DNA from: Chryseolinea lacunae
GTDB lineage: Bacteria; Bacteroidota; Bacteroidia; Cytophagales; Cyclobacteriaceae
Length of the DNA stretch: 64,000 bases
Direction of reading: 5' to 3'
NCBI RefSeq assembly: GCF_016735595.1
Contig: NZ_JAERRB010000010.1
Span: forward strand, 62,001-126,000
Shown here: positions 46,656-55,636 of the stretch, piece by piece
Position numbering within the stretch: the first letter of the stretch is position 1
How the letters are laid out: each line of letters opens with the position of its first letter
Program-made: the position numbers and the translations under genes
The notes under the pieces: model-generated
What the model was told of the DNA's origin: nothing
The model's database searches: none
Seen by the model: the letters and a program-made list of their open reading frames with translations, nothing else

Positions 46656-47342
46656 ATGCCCGACATCCAGATTCATAAATCCACGTTCGACTTTTTGAAG
46701 AAGCTCGCCGCCAACAACAACCGCGAGTGGTTTCAACAAAACAAACACCACTTCGAAAAGGCAAAGGAAAACACCGAGCAGGTCATGGACGCCCTCATTG
46801 CCAAGATGAACGTGCACGACCAACTGGAAACACCCTCGGGCAAGAAGAGCCTATACCGCATCTACAACGATGTGCGCTTTGCCAAAGACAAAAGTCCATA
46901 CAGCCCGCGCTTTGCCGGATACCTGCGCCGTGTCAAACCTTTCCTGCGCGGAGGCTACTACATCTGGATCAAGCCTGGTGCAACGCGCGTGGCCTGCGGC
47001 TTTGCCTATCCTAATCCATCTGACCTCAAGCGCATTCGCGAAGACATGGCCATGAACCTCGCCGACTGGAAGAAACTGCTCCGCACAAAATCAATCGTCA
47101 ACACCTTTGGAAGCATGACCGGCGAGCAGGTGAAAACAACACCCCGTGGTTTCGACGCCAGCGATCCGTCCATAGCACTGCTGCGCTACAAACAATACTG
47201 GTTCGAGCGAACCTTCACCGATCGCGAAGCACTCGCTCACGACTTCCTGAAAACCGTGAACCAAACCTTCAAAAGCATCCGCCCGTTTTTTGACTACGTG
47301 AGCGACGTGCTGACAACCGATGGCAACGGCGAACCGGTCTGA
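46656..47342 (+). CDS. DUF2461 (TIGR02453) family protein
   Basis: A 228-residue protein of a widespread family with no established function. Family blocks are FDFLKKLAANNNREWFQQNK at the N-terminus, YRIYNDVRFAKDKSPYSPRFAGYL in the middle, and GYYIWIKPGATRVACGFAYP. No signal peptide, so cytoplasmic. It follows the GH3 gene by 106 bp without a visible terminator, but the family is common outside polysaccharide loci and is probably unrelated to it. Confidence 0.9.
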   Translation: MPDIQIHKSTFDFLKKLAANNNREWFQQNKHHFEKAKENTEQVMDALIAKMNVHDQLETPSGKKSLYRIYNDVRFAKDKSPYSPRFAGYLRRVKPFLRGGYYIWIKPGATRVACGFAYPNPSDLKRIREDMAMNLADWKKLLRTKSIVNTFGSMTGEQVKTTPRGFDASDPSIALLRYKQYWFERTFTDREALAHDFLKTVNQTFKSIRPFFDYVSDVLTTDGNGEPV

Positions 47343-47653
47343 CGCGATTTGCATAGCCGGAAGGTTGTGTTGGCCTGATTTATTTTCTATCTTGCCGGAC
47401 CCGTCAAAAAGGCGATCGGCCCCAAGGACGTCTGGCGATGTTTGTTCCGGCAACTACAGGCCTACCGGTAACTCCTTAGAAACACCTTAGAAAGTCCGTT
47501 GAAACTCCCTTCCCTCTAAAGGGCAAAGACGGGTAAAAGCCATGTATCAGGCAGGGTTAAGGCAAGGGGAAAGCGGGTTCGCGGTTGTTCAGCGTGCCAC
47601 AGAAAGTGCCAACCCCACAGCGCAACATCCCGTTAAGGCAAGAAAAAAAAGCC
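47343..47653. other. Intergenic region of about 311 bp
   Basis: No convincing gene. Visible structure is a direct repeat CCTTAGAAA (within 47474-47500, two copies 14 bp apart) and a purine-rich run just before the cupin start. A longer reading frame continues upstream of the cupin ATG but lacks family similarity there. Confidence 0.5.
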
Positions 47654-48205
47654 ATGGCCTACAAAAACAAGGTGCTTCAGAATCCGCGCACAGGACAGAC
47701 CATCACCTTTCTCCAAACAGCAAAAGACACGCAGGGAGCCTTGCTGGAAATGGAATCGACCTGGCGCGGCAACTCACAGGAACCCATGGCCCACTATCAT
47801 CCCAGGCAAGACGAACACTTCACAGTGCTGCAAGGCGAACTGACCGTGAAACTCAACAACGAAACAAAAATCCTGAAAGCTGGCGACACTCTTCACGTTC
47901 CCCGCCACACCATCCACGCCATGTGGAACGCAGGCACACAGGAAGCCAAAGCCAACTGGAAAGTGCAACCCGCCCTCGACACCGAAAATCTGTTTGAAGT
48001 AACCACCGGTCTGGCCATCGACGGCAAAACCAACAACCAGGGCGTGCCCAACCTACTCCAGGTGGCACTCACCATCGGAAAATACGACCACGTTTTCCGA
48101 ATGACCAAACCACCCTTCGCCGTGCAGAAGATCCTGTTCGGACTGCTCACCCCGGTGGCCTACCTGTTGGGCTATCGCCCCACGTATCGCCGCTACCTGG
48201 ATTAA
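47654..48205 (+). CDS. Cupin-domain protein
   Basis: About 183 residues. A cupin beta-barrel covers residues ~30-110 with the two motifs (HYHPRQDEHFTVLQGELTVKL, then GDTLHVPRHTIHAMWNAG), including the metal-binding His-x-His...Glu and the second His. The C-terminus has a short hydrophobic stretch (LLTPVAYLLGY). The frame opens upstream at 47585, but ATG 47654 (MAYKNKVLQNPRTGQTI) follows a purine-rich stretch and matches a natural N-terminus. The substrate is unknown; cupins range from oxygenases to sugar isomerases. Confidence 0.82.
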   Translation: MAYKNKVLQNPRTGQTITFLQTAKDTQGALLEMESTWRGNSQEPMAHYHPRQDEHFTVLQGELTVKLNNETKILKAGDTLHVPRHTIHAMWNAGTQEAKANWKVQPALDTENLFEVTTGLAIDGKTNNQGVPNLLQVALTIGKYDHVFRMTKPPFAVQKILFGLLTPVAYLLGYRPTYRRYLD

Positions 48206-48356
48206 GGAATCACCAAAAAAGCCCAGGCAACAAACGTGTTCATAGTCCCGGCGAATCGCCGGTTCCAAAATAACCCCTGCCCATCTTTTGGGAAGTCGGC
48301 TGGCCTTGGTAATTTACGTCTCCGAATGAGGTGGGGGAGTTTTCTCCCAGGCACGA

Positions 48357-48803
48357 ATGAATCAATATCCAGAACGCGCCATTTATCTGGCCGACGACGA
48401 CGCGGACGACCGCATGCTTTTTGAAGAAGCCCTTCGCGAAGTGTCGGCACGGGCGCGGCTCACATTGGCACACGATGGTCAGGAATTGCTGGCCATGCTC
48501 GGGGAAGAGACCCGGGTGCCCGATGTGATCTTTCTGGATTTGAACATGCCCCGCAAAAATGGCATCGAGTGTTTGCAGGAACTCAAACAATCTCCCAAAC
48601 TTAAGCACATCCCGATTGTTATTTTTTCAACATCAAGTCAACCCGAAACGGTCGACAAGGTGTATGCCGGTGGTGCACACTTCTATGTTCCCAAGCCACG
48701 CACTTATGGCGTGCTGAAGAACGTGATTCACAAAATTCTGAACATCGATTGGGGAGCGTCAATGCCGCAGCCCTCGAAAGACAATTTTATACTTCAATCC
48801 TAA
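48357..48803 (+). CDS. Response regulator receiver protein (Rcp1-like)
   Basis: A 148-residue single receiver domain with phospho-acceptor D61 (VIFLDLNMPRKNGIECLQEL), acidic cluster D13-D15 and VPKPRTYGVL containing the conserved Lys. This layout is typical of small regulators paired with PAS-type kinases. It lies 12 bp upstream of the multi-PAS histidine kinase and almost certainly forms a two-component pair with it. No output domain, so it acts by protein contact. Confidence 0.93.
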   Translation: MNQYPERAIYLADDDADDRMLFEEALREVSARARLTLAHDGQELLAMLGEETRVPDVIFLDLNMPRKNGIECLQELKQSPKLKHIPIVIFSTSSQPETVDKVYAGGAHFYVPKPRTYGVLKNVIHKILNIDWGASMPQPSKDNFILQS

Positions 48804-48815
48804 ACGGACAAGCAC

Positions 48816-51800
48816 ATGACGGTTGAAACCCCGCATAGCACAGAACAATTTCTTTCCGGCGGGGGAGAACTGGGAGGCCTCATACGCGCCAAAGACTGGG
48901 AACAAACCCCGTTGGGCGCACCCGAAACCTGGCCCCAAAGTCTGCGCACAACCCTCAGCATACTGCTTTCGGCACGGTTTCCCATGTTTTTGTGGTGGGG
49001 CCCCGAGCTCATTCAATTCTACAACGACGCCTACCGGCCCAGCCTGGGCAACAGTGGCAAACATCCGCATGCCGTGGGCCAGCGGGGCGAGGAATGCTGG
49101 CCCGAGATCTGGCCCGTCATCGGCCCGCTCATTCACCAGGTGATGACCCAGGGCGAGTCGGTCTATTTCGAAGATCAGCTCATCCCCATCTATCGCAACG
49201 GCCTGCTCGAAGACGTATACTGGACCTTTAGCTACAGTCCCGTGCGGGGCGAATCGGGCAGCATTGAAGGGGTGCTGGTGGTGTGTTCCGAAACCACCGA
49301 AAAGGTGCTGAACCTGAATCGCGCCCGCGAAAACGAACGCCAGCTGCGAAGCCTCGTAGACGAAGCCCCCGTGAGCACAGCCGTGTTCAGGGGACCTCAG
49401 TTTGTGGTTGAGTTGGCGAACGACGAAGCCCTGAAACTTTGGGGCAAAGACCGCAGTGTGATGGGCAAGCCCGTGGCCGAAGCCATTCCCGAATTGAAGG
49501 GCCAGCCTTTCCTGGACCTGCTCACGGACGTATACGCCACCGGGAAAACCTATGAAGGCAAGGAAGACATAGCCTTGCTGGATCACGATGGCAAGCTCCG
49601 GAAAATCTACATCAACTTTATCTACAAGGCGCTGCGCGACGAGAGCGGAAACATCAACGGCATTCTCACCATGGGCTATGATGTGACCGACCAGGTGGTG
49701 GCGCGCAACCGCATTCGCGACGCCGAAGAACGCACACGCCTGGCCGTGGACGCAGCCATGCTGGGAACGTTCGATCTGAACCTGATCACCGGTGCCCTTA
49801 TATACTCCGATCGCATCAGCGAACTGTTCGGCAGCAAAAAGAAATTTACCCAACACGATCTCGTGGAGGCCATCCATCCACTCGATCGCCCCATTCGCGA
49901 CGAGGCCATGGAAGAAGCCATGCGCACCGGACTGTTGGAATATGCCGTAAGAATTGTGCGACCCGATGCCACACAGCTGTGGATTAATGTGAAGGCCAAG
50001 ATCTTTTTCGACGCACAACGGAAACCCTACCGCATCCTGGGCACCGTGAAAGACATCACTGAGGAAAAAACGTTTGTCGACACCATCCGCGAAAAAGAAC
50101 GCAAGTTCCGCGACACCGTAACACAGGCTCCGGTAGGCATCATCATCCTGAGAGGCCCCGACTTTATGGTGGAAATCGCCAACACCACTTACCTGCAAAT
50201 TGTGGACCGCGAGGAGAAAGATTTTGTGGGAAGACACCTGCGCGATGGCCTTCCGGAAGTGATGGAGTTTGTGGGCCCGCTGCTCACCAACGTGCTGGCC
50301 ACGGGACAGCCTTACTATGGCACTGAGTTTGAAGTGCCCATTGTTCGCCACGGCAAACGACAAGCCTGCTACTTCAATTTTGTATACCACCCGCTCCGCG
50401 ACAACAACGTGGTAGACGGTGTGATGGTGGTGGCCTCGGAAGTGACCGACCAGGTGCTGGCGCGCAAGAAACTTCACGAGAGCGAACTGCGCTTCCGCAA
50501 CCTGGTGGCAAACTCGCCCATTGCCATGGCCATTTTCCGCAGCAGAGACCTGGTGATTGAAATCGCCAACAACACCATGCTGAAAAACCTGTGGCGACGC
50601 AATTGGGAAGACGTGAAGGGTCGCAAGCTCCTCGACATATTTCCCGAACTGCACGAACAACAATTTCCCCGCCTTTTGTTGGACGTGTTCGACACCGGAA
50701 AGCCCTACCGCGAAAACGAAGCCTTCGCCTCGGTAGATGGCGAAGACGGATTGAAGAGCTACTATCTTGATTTTGAATACGCACCCTTGTTCGATTCAGA
50801 CGGCACGGTGTCGGGCATCATGGTGACGGTGAACGACGTGAGCGAGAAAGTGGAAGCGCGCCAGCAGATCATGGACGCTGCCGAACGCCTCACCCTTGCC
50901 ACCGAAGGAACACAGCTGGCCACGTGGGACCTCGACCTGAAAACACGCGACATCATTTATTCGCCGCGCCTGGCCCGCATCTTTGGTCGTCGCGAAGATG
51001 CCGTGATCACACACGCCGACATGCGCAATGCCCTTCACCCCGAAGACCGTGTGGCCGTGGTGGAGAAAGCATTCACCGCCGCCATGGTCACGGGCAACTA
51101 CTACTACGAAGCCCGCGTCATTCATCCCGACAATTCAGAACACTGGATACGCACCCACGGCAAAGTGTTCTATGACGACAACCGGCAACCCGAGCGCATG
51201 ATCGGCACCATGATCGACATCACGGAAACGAAGCGCGCCGAAAAAGTGATCGAGGAAAGCGAAAAGAAATTCCGCACACTGGCCGACTCCATACCTCAGT
51301 TTATCTGGACCGCCGATGCCACGGGAGTGATCAACTACTTTAATCAGTCGGTGTCGCACTACACCGGCCTTGCTGCCGAACAGCTTTTTGCCGGAGGATG
51401 GACCAACAGCATTCATCCCGAAGAACGCGAGACCTACGACATTGTATGGAGAAACGCCGTGCACATCGGCCAGGAATTCACATTCGAACACCGCATGCGC
51501 CGTCGCGATGGCGAAGAGCGCTGGCAACTGAGCCGCGCCGTGCCCCAGCGCGACGCCGCCGGAAAAGTGGTGATGTGGGTGGGCACCAGCACCGACATCC
51601 ACGACCGTAAAATCTTTACCGATCAATTGGAAAGCATGGTGCAGCAACGCACCGTAGAGCTGAACCAGCTCAACCAAAACCTGCTGCAAAGCAACAACGA
51701 ACTGGCCCAGTTTGCCTACGTGGCCAGCCACGACTTACAAGAACCGCTGCGCAAAATTCAAACCTTTGCCACACGCATTCTGGAGGTGGAAGAAGCCAAT

Positions 51801-52409
51801 CTGTCTGACCGGGGCAAAGACTACTTCCGCCGCATGCAGTCGGCTTCCGTGCGCATGCAACAGCTCATTCTTGACCTGCTGTCGTTCTCGCGCGCCAACA
51901 CCAACGAAAAACATTTCGAACGCACAGACCTCAATCACATTCTGAGTCTGGTAAAAGAACAGTTGAAAGAAACCATCGAGCAAAAACACGCCGTGATCTT
52001 ATCCAGCACATTACCCACACTCAACCTCATAAGCTTCCAGTTCGAACAACTGTTCACCAACCTCATCGCCAACGCCCTCAAGTTTTCGCGACAAGACCTG
52101 GCACCCCTCATCGCCATCCATGCCGACATCGTGAACGGACTGGAACTGAAAAACCACGCCACCGCCGAAAACATATCCTACCACCGCATCGTTATCACCG
52201 ACAACGGCATCGGCTTCGAACATCAATTCAGCGATCGCATCTTCCAGGTGTTCCAGCGCCTGCACGGCAAAGACAAATATCCGGGCACCGGCATCGGCCT
52301 CGCCATCTGCAAAAAGATAGTAGAAAACCACCTGGGCTTCATCGAAGCCACCGGCGAACTAAACAAAGGCGCCAAGTTCACCATCTTCATTCCCGCGAAT
52401 ACGGAATGA
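48816..52409 (+). CDS. Multi-PAS sensor histidine kinase (seven PAS-like domains)
   Basis: A 1197-residue protein with no clear TM helix, so probably cytoplasmic. Seven PAS/PAC-like units occupy residues ~10-935; several share the alternating pattern VELANDEALKLWG / VEIANTTYLQIVD / IEIANNTMLKNLW, suggesting internal duplication. A coiled coil (~935-965) leads to HisKA with the phospho-acceptor H972 in YVASHDLQEPLRKIQTF. The HATPase_c domain follows, with NLIANALKFS, DNGIGFEHQF and GTGIGLAICKKIVENH. The first PAS has the WEQTPLGAPETWPQSLRTTL leader common in Bacteroidota and proteobacterial kinases. The signal is unknown. The partner is the receiver encoded just upstream. Confidence 0.93.
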   Translation: MTVETPHSTEQFLSGGGELGGLIRAKDWEQTPLGAPETWPQSLRTTLSILLSARFPMFLWWGPELIQFYNDAYRPSLGNSGKHPHAVGQRGEECWPEIWPVIGPLIHQVMTQGESVYFEDQLIPIYRNGLLEDVYWTFSYSPVRGESGSIEGVLVVCSETTEKVLNLNRARENERQLRSLVDEAPVSTAVFRGPQFVVELANDEALKLWGKDRSVMGKPVAEAIPELKGQPFLDLLTDVYATGKTYEGKEDIALLDHDGKLRKIYINFIYKALRDESGNINGILTMGYDVTDQVVARNRIRDAEERTRLAVDAAMLGTFDLNLITGALIYSDRISELFGSKKKFTQHDLVEAIHPLDRPIRDEAMEEAMRTGLLEYAVRIVRPDATQLWINVKAKIFFDAQRKPYRILGTVKDITEEKTFVDTIREKERKFRDTVTQAPVGIIILRGPDFMVEIANTTYLQIVDREEKDFVGRHLRDGLPEVMEFVGPLLTNVLATGQPYYGTEFEVPIVRHGKRQACYFNFVYHPLRDNNVVDGVMVVASEVTDQVLARKKLHESELRFRNLVANSPIAMAIFRSRDLVIEIANNTMLKNLWRRNWEDVKGRKLLDIFPELHEQQFPRLLLDVFDTGKPYRENEAFASVDGEDGLKSYYLDFEYAPLFDSDGTVSGIMVTVNDVSEKVEARQQIMDAAERLTLATEGTQLATWDLDLKTRDIIYSPRLARIFGRREDAVITHADMRNALHPEDRVAVVEKAFTAAMVTGNYYYEARVIHPDNSEHWIRTHGKVFYDDNRQPERMIGTMIDITETKRAEKVIEESEKKFRTLADSIPQFIWTADATGVINYFNQSVSHYTGLAAEQLFAGGWTNSIHPEERETYDIVWRNAVHIGQEFTFEHRMRRRDGEERWQLSRAVPQRDAAGKVVMWVGTSTDIHDRKIFTDQLESMVQQRTVELNQLNQNLLQSNNELAQFAYVASHDLQEPLRKIQTFATRILEVEEANLSDRGKDYFRRMQSASVRMQQLILDLLSFSRANTNEKHFERTDLNHILSLVKEQLKETIEQKHAVILSSTLPTLNLISFQFEQLFTNLIANALKFSRQDLAPLIAIHADIVNGLELKNHATAENISYHRIVITDNGIGFEHQFSDRIFQVFQRLHGKDKYPGTGIGLAICKKIVENHLGFIEATGELNKGAKFTIFIPANTE

Positions 52410-52412
52410 ACT

Positions 52413-52461
52413 GGCGCGGGTCTGCGACCCGTGCCCCCCACAAAGTCAGTCTATGACTGAC
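52413..52461. repeat. Pair of hairpins between convergent genes, possible REP-like element
   Basis: Hairpin 1 (52413-52435): GGCGCGGGTC / GACCCGTGCC, 10-bp stem with one G-T pair and a TGC loop. Hairpin 2 (52445-52461): GTCAGTC / GACTGAC, 7-bp stem with a TAT loop. They lie in the 62-bp gap between the kinase gene and the convergent phosphoesterase gene. Neither has a good T tract. Two adjacent GC-rich palindromes in an intergenic gap resemble REP/BIME units, or they may simply terminate both genes. Confidence 0.5.
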
Positions 52462-52471
52462 ACAAAAAAAA

Positions 52472-53653
52472 CTACTTCACATCTAACCGTACAAACTTCC
52501 CCTCCCCAATCACACCACCCTTCACCGTATACACCGTTATCCCCGAAGGCATCTGAATCGACCCTTCCTGCGCAGGCCCCACCACCGCCGCGGTTTGCTC
52601 ATAGCGTGTAGGCTGCCCGTAAGACTCAAACGTGAACACCTGCCGGAAATGAAAATGCCCCGCCAGCGAAAGGGGATAGGGATGCCCGCTAAGAATGCCC
52701 ACAAGCTCCTGCGCATTCGACACTACATGCCGATAGTGCAACTTGCCCTGCTGCCGCTCCAGCGAACGTCCGGGACCTTCTTCCTCAAAATTCGAAAGGC
52801 TTAGCCCGCCCGAAAAGAACGGCATGTGCGCGAACGTCACCACCGGTTGGTTGGCGGGCACGGCGGCGAGGTCGCGCTTCAGCCACGCTACCTGCACCGA
52901 GTCCACATGGCCATAATACCACAGGTCTTCAAAATCAACATCGTCGAGCGCCACGAAATGAATGCCGCCGAAGTTGAAAGAATAGTAGTTTGGACCGAGG
53001 TAGTGATGAAACATCTTCTTCCCATAGAGCGGATTGGTTTTGCCCACCAGCGACTGATGCCGCTCGATGCCAAAGTTTTCATGATTGCCGGCAGCGCTCC
53101 ACACGGGCATCGAAAACTTCTTCACCTCCTGCACATAGAGCGCATACAAATCGGACGCTTCCTTTTCAGGAACACGCAATGCATCCTTCACCAGATCGCC
53201 CGACACCAGCACAAACGCCGGCCGCAGCGAATCGGCCATGGCCCGCAGCCGCTCGGTGCGCGGAAGACTTGCCGGGCTGATGTGTGTGTCCGAAGCATGA
53301 ACAAACGTGAAGGTGGCCGGTGCCGGCGCAACCGCCAGCCCGAAATTCACCTCTTCGTTTCCCGCGGGTATGTTCTGCCAATAGGCGCCCACAGTCTTGA
53401 AGCCCGTGGGCACACTCACAAACACGAGGCCATAGCCTTGCACGCCGTTCAGCGTATAGCGGCCACTGCCATCGGTTTGCACCACCTGCACCTGGTCCGA
53501 CACGGCCACGCCGCCAACGCCAGCTTCGTTTTTGTCGCGCACGCCATTGATGTTTTTGTCAACAAACACATAGCCGCTCACCGTGGCCGCGCAAAGCAGG
53601 GAAGGAGAGAGCAGGAGAAGAAACGAAAGCAGGTGACGTATCATGGGGTACAT
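52472..53653 (-). CDS. Secreted metallophosphoesterase (calcineurin-like)
   Basis: A 393-residue protein. Residues 1-22 are a signal peptide (ends LLCAA). Residues ~24-95 form an SdrD/CNA-B-like beta-sandwich (VSGYVFVDKNINGVRDKNE). The catalytic core shows the metal-binding set: ASDTHISP (D-x-H), SGDLVKDA (G-D), AAGNHENFG (G-N-H), FAHMPFF (H) and LAGHFHFRQ (G-H-x-H). A ~70-residue beta-rich C-terminus follows. Enzymes of this layout hydrolyse phosphomonoesters or phosphodiesters outside the cytoplasm; the substrate is unknown. Confidence 0.92.
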   Translation of the reverse strand: MYPMIRHLLSFLLLLSPSLLCAATVSGYVFVDKNINGVRDKNEAGVGGVAVSDQVQVVQTDGSGRYTLNGVQGYGLVFVSVPTGFKTVGAYWQNIPAGNEEVNFGLAVAPAPATFTFVHASDTHISPASLPRTERLRAMADSLRPAFVLVSGDLVKDALRVPEKEASDLYALYVQEVKKFSMPVWSAAGNHENFGIERHQSLVGKTNPLYGKKMFHHYLGPNYYSFNFGGIHFVALDDVDFEDLWYYGHVDSVQVAWLKRDLAAVPANQPVVTFAHMPFFSGGLSLSNFEEEGPGRSLERQQGKLHYRHVVSNAQELVGILSGHPYPLSLAGHFHFRQVFTFESYGQPTRYEQTAAVVGPAQEGSIQMPSGITVYTVKGGVIGEGKFVRLDVK

Positions 53654-53727
53654 TCATTTGGTGATGATGAAAGATGGCCAATCCGCAGAAAATTAGCAAA
53701 GCGACAGGTGACGCAAGGTTCGTGAAA

Positions 53728-53760
53728 ATAGAAAAGCCGCCCCGACAAGTCGGAAGCGGC
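53728..53760 (-). terminator. Terminator downstream of the PEP carboxykinase gene
   Basis: Read on the minus strand: GCCGC-TT-CCGAC, TT loop, GTCGG-G-GCGGC, then TTTTCTATTTT. The stem is interrupted by a small internal bulge but is GC-rich and followed by a T-rich stretch. Confidence 0.75.
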
Positions 53761-53789
53761 CATCTAACTAAAGCCAGGTTGGACAAAGC

Positions 53790-55403
53790 TCAGGCATGCA
53801 CCTTCACTTGCGGTCCCCCCATCAGCGTTTCTTCATTCGCGAACGCCGCGAATTTCTCAAAGTTCTTCAAAAACGATTCGGCCAGGTAGTGTGCCTTATG
53901 ATCGTAGGCATCCTTGTCGGCCCAGGTGTTGCGCGGGTTCAGCAACTCGGCCGGCACCTGCGGGCAACGGGTGGGGTAGGCCAAACCAAACACATCGTGC
54001 GTGTGATAGTCTACGTTGGCCAGCTCACCGTTGAGGGCTGCGCGAATGAGCGCGCGCGTAATGGACAGGCTCATGCGTTTGCCCACGCCATAGGCGCCAC
54101 CCGACCAGCCCGTGTTCACCAGCCACACGTTCACGTTAGCGTCCTGCATTTTCTGGCTCAGCATGTTGGCATAGGCCGTGGGGTGCAGGGGCATGAACGG
54201 CGCGCCGAAGCAGGCCGAGAACGTCATGGTGGGTTCGGTCACACCTTCTTCGGTGCCGGCAACCTTGGCGGTGTAGCCCGATATGAAATGGAAGGCAGCC
54301 TGGCCTGGGGTGAGCTTCGAAATAGGAGGGAGCACACCATAAGCATCGCAGGTCAGAAAGAAAATGTTTTTCGGATTCATACCCAGCGAGGGCACGGCAA
54401 TGTTGGGAATGTGATCGATGGGATAGCTCACACGCGTATTCTCGGTGGTGGAGCAATTTGCGTAGTCAACCTCGGTGGTGCCGGGTTTGAAGCAAATGTT
54501 TTCCAGCAGTGCTCCCTTGCGAATGGCGTGGAAGATTTCCGGTTCGCGGGCTTCGTCGAGGTCGATGGTCTTGGCATAGCAGCCGCCTTCAAAATTGAAG
54601 ATCACATTGTCGGCGGTCCAGCCGTGTTCGTCATCGCCAATGAGCTTGCGCTCCGGATCGGCCGACAGCGTGGTCTTGCCGGTTCCCGAAAGACCAAAGA
54701 AGATGGCCGTGTCGCCGGTCTTCCCCATGTTGGCCGAGCAGTGCATAGACAGCACATTGCGTTGTTGCGGCAGCATGAAGTTGAGCGCCGTGAACACACC
54801 TTTCTTGATCTCGCCGGTGTAGCCCGAGCCGCCAATGAGGATGATCTTGCGCTTGAAGTCGATAATGGAAAAGTTATGCTGCCGTGTGCCGTCGGTGGCA
54901 GGATCGGCCCTGAAGCCCGGCGCATTCAGAATGTGCCACTCGGGAAGGAAGCTCTTCAGCTCGCGCTCCAGTGGACGAAGAAACATGTTGTGCACAAACA
55001 GGTTGGACCAGGCGGTTTCGGTGATCACGCGCAGGTTCATGCGATAGCGCGGATCGGCGCAGGCATAGACGTCGCGCACAAAACAGTCCTTGCCGTTAAA
55101 GTAGGCAATCATCTTGGTGTAGAGCCTGTCGAAATGCTGCGGATCGAAGGGGATGTTGAAATTGTTCCACCACACAGTGTCGCGGGTAATCTCGTCTTTC
55201 ACGGTGAACTTGTCTTTGGGCGAGCGACCGGTAAATTCTCCGGTGTTTACGGTAATGGCACCGTTGCTGGCAAGCGTTACCTGGCCATCGCTCAGCGCAC
55301 GGGCAATGAGTTGGTCGGGAGGCAGGTTCCAGTAGGCTTTCCCCTCCTCAATACCAAGGTCTGCGACCGAGGCATCGGCCGGCTTTATTCCGAGTTCTTG
55401 CAT
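53790..55403 (-). CDS. pckA: Phosphoenolpyruvate carboxykinase (ATP)
   Basis: A 537-residue enzyme converting oxaloacetate and ATP to PEP, CO2 and ADP, the entry to gluconeogenesis. It has the ATP-type signatures: TGRSPKDKF near residue 57, the kinase-1a P-loop FFGLSGTGKTTLSADPER near residue 240, the following GDDEHGW metal site, and GWSGGAYGVGKRMSL. Length is normal. A Bacteroidota-type promoter lies just upstream and a terminator follows. Confidence 0.97.
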   Translation of the reverse strand: MQELGIKPADASVADLGIEEGKAYWNLPPDQLIARALSDGQVTLASNGAITVNTGEFTGRSPKDKFTVKDEITRDTVWWNNFNIPFDPQHFDRLYTKMIAYFNGKDCFVRDVYACADPRYRMNLRVITETAWSNLFVHNMFLRPLERELKSFLPEWHILNAPGFRADPATDGTRQHNFSIIDFKRKIILIGGSGYTGEIKKGVFTALNFMLPQQRNVLSMHCSANMGKTGDTAIFFGLSGTGKTTLSADPERKLIGDDEHGWTADNVIFNFEGGCYAKTIDLDEAREPEIFHAIRKGALLENICFKPGTTEVDYANCSTTENTRVSYPIDHIPNIAVPSLGMNPKNIFFLTCDAYGVLPPISKLTPGQAAFHFISGYTAKVAGTEEGVTEPTMTFSACFGAPFMPLHPTAYANMLSQKMQDANVNVWLVNTGWSGGAYGVGKRMSLSITRALIRAALNGELANVDYHTHDVFGLAYPTRCPQVPAELLNPRNTWADKDAYDHKAHYLAESFLKNFEKFAAFANEETLMGGPQVKVHA

Positions 55404-55425
55404 GATAATTGGGTTAATGAGTTCA

Positions 55426-55455
55426 CAAATATACCTTCATTCAAGCTATTTCAAT
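55426..55455 (-). promoter_or_regulatory. Bacteroidota-type promoter of pckA
   Basis: On the minus strand, ATTG (55452-55455, -33 region) is followed after 18 nt by TATATTTG (55426-55433), an exact match to the TAnnTTTG -7 consensus. Transcription would start about 15 nt before the ATG at 55403. Confidence 0.7.
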
Positions 55456-55636
55456 CGTTTGCGCTAATAAAAATTACTAACTTTACGACTGTTAGGGTGC
55501 ATTTGCGAAAATGGATTTATCAGCCTACTTTGAGCCCGATTTGGAGGAAGGAAGCCTGGCCTGAACAACATTTTCCCAAAGGCTCCTTTCGCAGAATATT
55601 GATTGGATTTTTTGACCTAAACCTGACTTTGTATTA

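Noticed and set aside
47542-47997. A 151-codon frame overlapping the cupin gene in another frame
   Set aside because: The cupin frame has clear metal-binding motifs, while this one is Arg/His-rich shadow sequence.
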